From Hartmannibacter diazotrophicus (GTDB lineage Bacteria; Pseudomonadota; Alphaproteobacteria; Rhizobiales; Pleomorphomonadaceae): DNA of 64,000 nucleotides. The DNA is taken from positions 2,726,550 through 2,790,549 of the forward strand of contig NZ_LT960614.1 in assembly GCF_900231165.1 (NCBI RefSeq). The letters run 5' to 3'. The notes under the pieces were generated by a model, which was given only the letters and a program-made list of their open reading frames with translations, searched no databases and was not told the origin of the DNA. Positions 59,497 through 64,000 of the stretch are shown piece by piece. The position numbers and the translations under genes are program-made. How positions within the stretch are numbered: the first letter of the stretch is position 1; each line of letters begins with the position of its first letter.

Positions 59497-59499
59497 GAC

Positions 59500-60186
59500 A
59501 TGGATCATCTCAAGGCCCTGAAATCATTGAAATGCACCACGCTCGAAGAAGCGGAACGGTGCGGCCTGATCATCCGCGAAGACGGCGGCGATGAGATCGG
59601 CCGGCTGGTGCCGATCGGCCCATGGATCCTGTCCCGACCGGACCTCATCGACCTGATGACGGACTGGCGCCGCAACGCGATGCGCTTCTTCATGTCCCGC
59701 TTCGAGGCCTCAAGCGAGAGCATGGCCTGGTATCTTCGCACCCTGTCGGTTGGCCAGGACAACCGTCTGCTGTTCCTCATCGAGGACCCCGCCGGACGCT
59801 TCGTCGGCCATATCGGCCTGTCGGGCTGTGATGGCCAGAGGGCCGAGATCGACAACCTCATGAGAGGCCTCAGCGGCGGGCACCCGCAACTCGTTCCCTG
59901 CGCCGAGCGAACGCTTCTCGATTGGTGTTTCGGCGTGTTGAACCTTGAAAGCCTCAACCTCAAGGTCCTCTCCTACAACTTCGTCACCATGAACCTTCAC
60001 GCCCGCTTCGGCTTCCGGGAGACGCGGCGTCTGCCCTTGCGGCGCTACGAGAAGGACGGCAAGACCGAGCATGACGAGGTCGATGAGGCGGAGGCGAACG
60101 TCGATTACCGATGCGTCGTCATGGAACTTGGCCGCGGCGACTTCACGAGGCGGATGACAGAACCTGCTCCTCAAGCCCGGCCATGA
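59500..60186 (+). CDS. GNAT family acetyltransferase
   Basis: 228 aa. AGRFVGHIGLSGC, IDNLMRGLSGGHPQLVPCAERTLLDW and LKVLSYNFVTMNLHARFGFRE match the acetyl-CoA-binding region of RimJ/WbbJ-type GNAT proteins that acetylate or acylate sugar amines. It starts 4 bases after the ligase and its 3' end runs 44 bases into the convergent glycosyltransferase-like gene. With the ACP and ligase it may transfer an acyl group to a sugar amine. Confidence 0.82.
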   Translation: MDHLKALKSLKCTTLEEAERCGLIIREDGGDEIGRLVPIGPWILSRPDLIDLMTDWRRNAMRFFMSRFEASSESMAWYLRTLSVGQDNRLLFLIEDPAGRFVGHIGLSGCDGQRAEIDNLMRGLSGGHPQLVPCAERTLLDWCFGVLNLESLNLKVLSYNFVTMNLHARFGFRETRRLPLRRYEKDGKTEHDEVDEAEANVDYRCVVMELGRGDFTRRMTEPAPQARP

Positions 60187-61567
60187 TGGCCTTGTAGAAA
60201 AGGTCGCTGTCGTAGAGTTCCCTGGCCTTTTCCGCGATCGGCCCAGCGAAGCTCTGGCGATAGGCCTCCTCCTCGTAGTAGCGCTCGATCCCGGCAAACA
60301 TCGCATCGAGATCGTCGAAGGCGAAGGCATCGCCGAGCGCGTCATAGACATCGCCGAATTTCAGCGTGAACGTCGGCTTGCCCGCGCGGGTGGCCTCGGC
60401 CGCCGCCGTTCCGCCGCCGCCGCGCGGCGGATTGAGGTTGAGCGCGGAAAAATGATAGAGCGCGCCGAGGTCCCTGATCGTGTCGAGCCCGAAAATCCCG
60501 ACATTCGCATCCATCAGCTGGTTGGCGCGATCGCCGGCAAGGACAAAGCGCGCGCCGGTCTTCTTGTGGAAGGCGACCATCCGCTCCTTCAGCTCCGGCG
60601 TGACCTCCTGGTGCAAGCGGTTGCCGACAATCGCCACATAGGGCTTCTGTTCGGCGACGCGCTTCAAGGCCTCGTTGAGCTTCGGATTGGCGATGTAGAA
60701 TGGCACCGGATAGGGCAGCCGCGCAATCAGCGGAGCCATCGGCTTGATCGGCTTCCGGTCCTCCGTCGACAGGGCCGTGTTCCACATGCTCTGCGTCACC
60801 GCAGGGCGAAGATGGGGCGAATAGAAGGTTGCCGAGAGTTGCGGCAGCCAGACGCCTCCGATCACGGAGGCATAGCGTTCCGCCAGCGGATCGTGGCCGC
60901 CGATGCTCATGATGAAATCCGGCGCGAACTCGGCGATTTCCTCGTCGAGCATCCGGACATCGTCGCGGTTGAAGGGATTGTTGACGAGGCGCAGCAGCGC
61001 AAGGCCGTCCTCGAAGCGGAACTGCTCCCTGACGCCCTGGACGATGTTGAACGTCTCGTCGTGGTAGTTGTAGATCGAGGCAAGGCCGGTCCCGATGACC
61101 GGCGGAAACTGGAACTTGAAGGGCTTGGGATAGGTCAGCGACAGGGACCGGCACATCATGCCGGTGTAGAGCACGAAGACCTCATGGCCGTTGCGGCGGA
61201 ACATGTTGCCCATCTCGACCAGGAACCGCGTCGGCGCGTGCTTGGTGTTCTTGATCGCATTGCCCGAAAGCAGGACCCGCTTCTTGCGCCCGTCCTTCTT
61301 CCGCCGCTGCTCCGTCAGCCTGGCGCTGAAGTCGCCAACGCCGAATTCCCCGATATACTGGCTGCAGATCGCATCGTAGAGGACGTTTTGCGCACCGATC
61401 AGCTCCTTGTTCTGGTTCAGGAACCAATAGCGATGGAGCTGCCAGAAGATTTCGTTTTTCGTCTCCGCTTCGCTGAAGGCAAGGGCGAGTTCGACGACCC
61501 TTTTTCCCTCCATCCGCCCGCCGGACGCCTCGAGCTGCTTCATGGCCTCGTAGAGCTGCTGTCTCAT
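60143..61567 (-). CDS. Glycosyltransferase-like protein
   Basis: 474 aa, no signal or membrane segment seen. The N-terminal 90 residues are helical; from residue ~95 there is VLLSGNAIKNTKHAPTRFLVEMGNMFRRNGHEVFVLY, a Rossmann-like GT-B start. The C-terminal half has PYVAIVGNRLHQEV and the LNLNPPRGGGGTAAAEATRAGKPTF segment, as in family-1-like glycosyltransferases. Acceptor unknown. The promoter side is to the right of 61567; SD AGG about 6 bases before the ATG. Confidence 0.75.
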   Translation of the reverse strand: MRQQLYEAMKQLEASGGRMEGKRVVELALAFSEAETKNEIFWQLHRYWFLNQNKELIGAQNVLYDAICSQYIGEFGVGDFSARLTEQRRKKDGRKKRVLLSGNAIKNTKHAPTRFLVEMGNMFRRNGHEVFVLYTGMMCRSLSLTYPKPFKFQFPPVIGTGLASIYNYHDETFNIVQGVREQFRFEDGLALLRLVNNPFNRDDVRMLDEEIAEFAPDFIMSIGGHDPLAERYASVIGGVWLPQLSATFYSPHLRPAVTQSMWNTALSTEDRKPIKPMAPLIARLPYPVPFYIANPKLNEALKRVAEQKPYVAIVGNRLHQEVTPELKERMVAFHKKTGARFVLAGDRANQLMDANVGIFGLDTIRDLGALYHFSALNLNPPRGGGGTAAAEATRAGKPTFTLKFGDVYDALGDAFAFDDLDAMFAGIERYYEEEAYRQSFAGPIAEKARELYDSDLFYKAIMAGLEEQVLSSAS

Positions 61568-62040
61568 TGATACCTGTATCCTTGGCGGCTCACGAGCCCC
61601 GATTCCTGTCGGGCATGCCGATGGGACCGAAAAAAGTCGTCAATCAGGGAAACGAGAAACTGGCGGCCGGGAACGGCACCATCCGAAAGACGTGCGATCG
61701 GCACAGTCTAACGATTCGGTCGCGACGACGCATCCCGCGCCATCTCTCTTCGAAAGCCCTGGACCGGCGAACTTTGAGGGATGGACTACCCCCGGATCGG
61801 CCGTGTCCGCTGCCCCGGACAGGACGTTGACTTTGCCCAAGCTCCAACGTCAGGCCGATCAAGACTTATCGCGTCCGAACGAAGCCTCTCGACTGTCACG
61901 ATCTTGAATATAGCGGTGGAAAAATGAAACTGGCTCCCCTTCATTTTTCGTTATCGAACCAAGTGCCTCGCGCCGGAGCCTGACTTCCCACGCGTCCTTG
62001 AAGATGTTTGGGGGCTTCGTCTCGCGGCCTGATAAGAATC
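61568..62040. other. Gene-poor region left of the hydrophilic protein gene
   Basis: About 470 bases; no supported gene on either strand. It includes the promoter side of the glycosyltransferase-like gene and a 13-base copy of the tRNA-Asn edge sequence at 61927-61939. Base composition becomes more AT-rich after 61900. Confidence 0.45.
61927..61939. repeat. 13-bp direct repeat of the tRNA-Asn 3' edge (left copy)
   Basis: AAACTGGCTCCCC here is identical to the sequence at 62808-62820 that covers the last bases of tRNA-Asn and its downstream flank. The two copies are 881 bases apart in the same orientation and enclose the hydrophilic-protein gene. This is the pattern left by integration at a tRNA 3' end, but at 13 bases it could also be chance. 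Confidence 0.45.
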
Positions 62041-62439
62041 TTATCTTGGCAGGCGCCAATCTTTTCGGTTTTCCATCGCATCGTTGCCGAGCCCCAGACC
62101 TTTGCCCGCGTGCGTCTCACCGGTCGATCCGCCAAGATCGAAGCCGGGCCGGTCAAAGTCTTCAGAAGTCGGCGTCGGCGCTGACTTTTTTGTCTTGGGC
62201 GATGGCTCCTTCAGCGTTTCGGCAACTGGCTCGATACCGCCTTTGACGCCAGAATCGCCAGCTGGTCTACGATTGGCCGGGTTGTCCTTGTATTCATCAA
62301 CCTGGACACCTTTACCGTCCAGGCTTTGCCCAGGCAGTCTTTGCGCCTTGTCGCGATTGCTGAGAATGTCGTTCTTCCTCACCTTTTCATCGTCGAATTC
62401 AGTTGTCGCGCCGGTACCACTGCTTTGTCCTGCTGACAT
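62041..62439 (-). CDS. Hydrophilic disordered hypothetical protein
   Basis: 132 aa, rich in Lys, Asp, Gly, Pro and Thr, without hydrophobic segments, so likely disordered (KTKKSAPTPTSEDFDRPGFD and GSTGETHAGKGLGLGND are examples). GGAG-TAGG upstream of the ATG and a long unbroken frame support a real gene. No family recognised; composition is unlike its neighbours. It lies between the two 13-base repeats. Confidence 0.58.
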   Translation of the reverse strand: MSAGQSSGTGATTEFDDEKVRKNDILSNRDKAQRLPGQSLDGKGVQVDEYKDNPANRRPAGDSGVKGGIEPVAETLKEPSPKTKKSAPTPTSEDFDRPGFDLGGSTGETHAGKGLGLGNDAMENRKDWRLPR

Positions 62440-62811
62440 CTTACCTACTCCGAATAGCTCCGCATGGATTGCGGTGCTTAACAGAGGTAAACGCTCAACT
62501 TCGACGAAGGTTCCGATATCGCGCGCACTGCAAACGGCCGGTCATCGCGATATCGCGATGGCTATTACCCCCCGATTGCGCCGAGTGGAGTTGGAGCTTC
62601 GCAGGGTACGGGTCCCAATTATCGGCATGAAAAGCACACCCTTTCACAAACGGGAGAGTGTCCATCAAACTGCGGGAAATCCGGATGACGAGGCGCTGGA
62701 ATGGGTGCGCAACGCACGTTCCGCCAGACGTTTGACATGCTTGCGGAAACGATCACTGGTTCCAGCGAAGAACTTTTCGCCTGGAATGATTCTGCGCTCA
62801 CTTTGAAAAAC
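62440..62811. other. Region between the hydrophilic protein gene and tRNA-Asn
   Basis: About 370 bases of lower GC than the rest of the window. Long frames exist on both strands but none has a ribosome site plus family features, so none is called; they could be remnants of an inserted element. Confidence 0.4.
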
Positions 62812-62820
62812 TGGCTCCCC
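62808..62820. repeat. 13-bp direct repeat at the tRNA-Asn 3' edge (right copy)
   Basis: AAACTGGCTCCCC covers the CCA end and part of the acceptor arm of tRNA-Asn (on the minus strand) and the three bases beyond. See the matching copy at 61927-61939. Confidence 0.45.
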
Positions 62821-62886
62821 GGGCAGGATTCGAACCTGCGACAACTCGATTAACAGTCGAGGGCTCTACCGCTGAGCTACCGAGGA
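62812..62886 (-). tRNA. tRNA-Asn (anticodon GTT)
   Basis: 75 bases including CCA. Acceptor TCCTCGG pairs with CCGGGGA with one G-T pair, discriminator G. Anticodon GTT is at 62852-62854 (complement) within CTGTTAATC. T-loop GGTTCGAATCC is normal. Confidence 0.97.
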
Positions 62887-63048
62887 ATGCCGTGGGCGAG
62901 CGTATAGCAACGGGACGAACGCTTGCCAAGCCCCTTTGAAGTAGAATTTCAGGCCACCGGAACCCTGGCCGTGAAACGGCCTTATGATCATGGCGTTTAG
63001 GGCCTGAGACCACTGTCGGCCCTGACCCGGCGAAGTGAAAGAACCAAC

Positions 63049-63312
63049 GTGAGAAAGACCATCCGCATAGCCGGACGACGCATCGCCCTGCCCCATTCCC
63101 CCTTGCTGCGGCGGGGCCTCGGTGCTGCGATGATTGCCGGCGGGGCGCTCGGCTTCCTGCCCGTCCTGGGCTTCTGGATGATTCCCGTCGGGCTGGCGAT
63201 CCTCTCGATCGATTCACCGAGGGCGCGACGGATGCGGCGCCGGCTGGAGGTTGGCGTGGTCCGGCGCTACCGCCGTTTCCAGGCCGGACGCGAACGCGAT
63301 CGCAAGCAGTGA
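63049..63312 (+). CDS. Small two-helix membrane protein
   Basis: 87 aa from a GTG start. Basic N-terminus (RKTIRIAGRRIALPHS), one hydrophobic hairpin (GAAMIAGGALGFLPVLGFWMIPVGLAILSI) and a very basic C-terminus. Resembles the small alphaproteobacterial PGPGW-like membrane proteins, function unknown. No clear ribosome site, so the start is uncertain. Confidence 0.6.
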   Translation: MRKTIRIAGRRIALPHSPLLRRGLGAAMIAGGALGFLPVLGFWMIPVGLAILSIDSPRARRMRRRLEVGVVRRYRRFQAGRERDRKQ

Positions 63313-63529
63313 CCGGGTGCGACCTGCCCGCCCGGCCTCGAACACGGCCCGATTGCAGCGCCGGCAACCCATCGCTGCACGAAAGTCGCCTGGCACGAAC
63401 GAAGTTCAGGAAATCTAAAACAGTTTGGGGCAACATCACGGTCGCCTGATCTTGGGTGTTGAGCGAGGGAATGCACTCTGCTATTGGATGCGCGCCGCTC
63501 GCAGCAACGTCTTCGGCGGACATGAATGG

Positions 63530-63603
63530 GGCCACGTGGCGGAGTGGTTACGCAGCGGATTGCAAATCCGTCTACGGGGGTTCGATTCCCTCCGTGGCCT
63601 CCA
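63530..63603 (+). tRNA. tRNA-Cys (anticodon GCA)
   Basis: 74 bases including CCA. Acceptor GGCCACG pairs with CGTGGCC, discriminator T (U73, typical of tRNA-Cys). Anticodon GCA at 63562-63564 in ATTGCAAAT. T-loop GGTTCGATTCC normal. Confidence 0.97.
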
Positions 63604-63884
63604 TTTCCTTCTTCAAAATATCCCTGTCCCCCGGTGGCAATGTGCCGTGGCCGGCGCGGGAACTTTCCTCGAAAATCCGCGTTCTCAATTCAAGGTCATC
63701 GTGGCGGCGTCGCGACCATGTCGCAGCCTGGGCAGTTGGGCAGTTCCCCAATTCCAGGCGAAAGCGCCGGATGCGTTGAATCAATGACACCCGTGAGCAT
63801 TCGCGGTGAAGATGCGCGCCACCGACATCAAATGGTCTGGTGACGCCAACCGGCATCATTTCAATGACGGAAAAGGAGAACGGG

Positions 63885-64000
63885 ATGGCCACGACCACAC
63901 AGCAGACCGGAAAGAACGGAACCGCGGCTGCCAGCGCCGAGGATATCGAGGCGCAGATCACCCAGCTTCGCGAGGATATTGCCGCACTGACCCGTTCGGT
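63885..64000 (+). CDS. Start of a small protein, possibly DUF883/YqjD-like (3' cut by window)
   Basis: Begins MATTTQQTGKNGTAAASAED then IEAQITQLREDIAALTRSV, which resembles the N-terminal coiled coil of ElaB/YqjD-type (DUF883) membrane-anchored proteins. AAAAGGAG at 63871-63878 supports the start. The rest lies outside the window, so the membrane segment cannot be checked. Confidence 0.55.
   Translation, partial: MATTTQQTGKNGTAAASAEDIEAQITQLREDIAALTRS

Noticed and set aside
62619-62801. Short minus-strand frame near tRNA-Asn
   Set aside because: 60 residues with no ribosome site or family match.
62084-62806. Plus-strand frame across the hydrophilic gene and the tRNA-Asn flank
   Set aside because: No start signal; overlaps the better supported minus-strand gene. 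Could hold remnants but no family was recognised.

Overview
The window is a chromosomal segment of a GC-rich alphaproteobacterium, most likely of the order Hyphomicrobiales (Rhizobiales). The evidence is gene content and order: sfsA-map-radC, the Anbu peptidase operon, livHMGF with a small membrane gene and livK, purC-purS-purQ, the glyA-nrdR-ribD-ribE-ribH-nusB-thiL run beside a K+-independent proton pyrophosphatase, and an LdtR/LdtP pair near hemB. The family or genus cannot be fixed from sequence reading alone.

Layout. 1-2235: end of sfsA, map, radC. 2608-6814: four-gene Anbu operon (circularly permuted ATP-grasp, alpha-E protein, transglutaminase-fold protein, Anbu peptidase). 6824-8119: small c-type cytochrome overlapping the promoter-proximal cueR unit, then usg, all on the minus strand. 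8354-11948: MoxR ATPase, VWA protein and MFS transporter, tightly packed on the minus strand. 11987-18848: branched-chain amino acid ABC transporter (livH-M-G-F, a membrane protein, livK) plus a separate extra binding protein. 19368-24604: assorted metabolic genes including purB, ending in the ATP-synthase zeta-like inhibitor. 25042-26963: purC-purS-purQ. 27009-32865: two c-di-GMP turnover proteins flanking rpsD, in the place where purL would be expected. 32941-43199: grxD, hppA, an MFS transporter and the riboflavin/thiamine/one-carbon block. 43562-46526: L,D-transpeptidase, its likely MarR-type regulator and a membrane protein. 46813-51774: hemB, an unusual LivH-type permease with an extra N-terminal domain, a xanthine/uracil permease, an unrecognised protein and tRNA-Asp. 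52193-56873: DUF2865 protein, gltX, nadE, Nudix. 57234-61567: ACP / SDR / adenylating ligase / GNAT genes facing a glycosyltransferase-like gene, which looks like an acyl-modification cluster. 61568-64000: gene-poor stretch with a 13-bp copy of the tRNA-Asn 3' edge, tRNA-Asn, a small membrane protein, tRNA-Cys and the start of another gene.

The strongest candidates for unusual biology are three. The first is the Anbu operon, where the transglutaminase-fold member lacks two of its three catalytic residues. The second is the ACP-SDR-ligase-GNAT-glycosyltransferase cluster. The third is the permease with an attached lipoprotein-like domain at 47856-49289, whose ABC partners are not next to it. 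No CRISPR array, insertion sequence or prophage was seen. All product calls rest on reading motifs and remembered family features; no database search was run.
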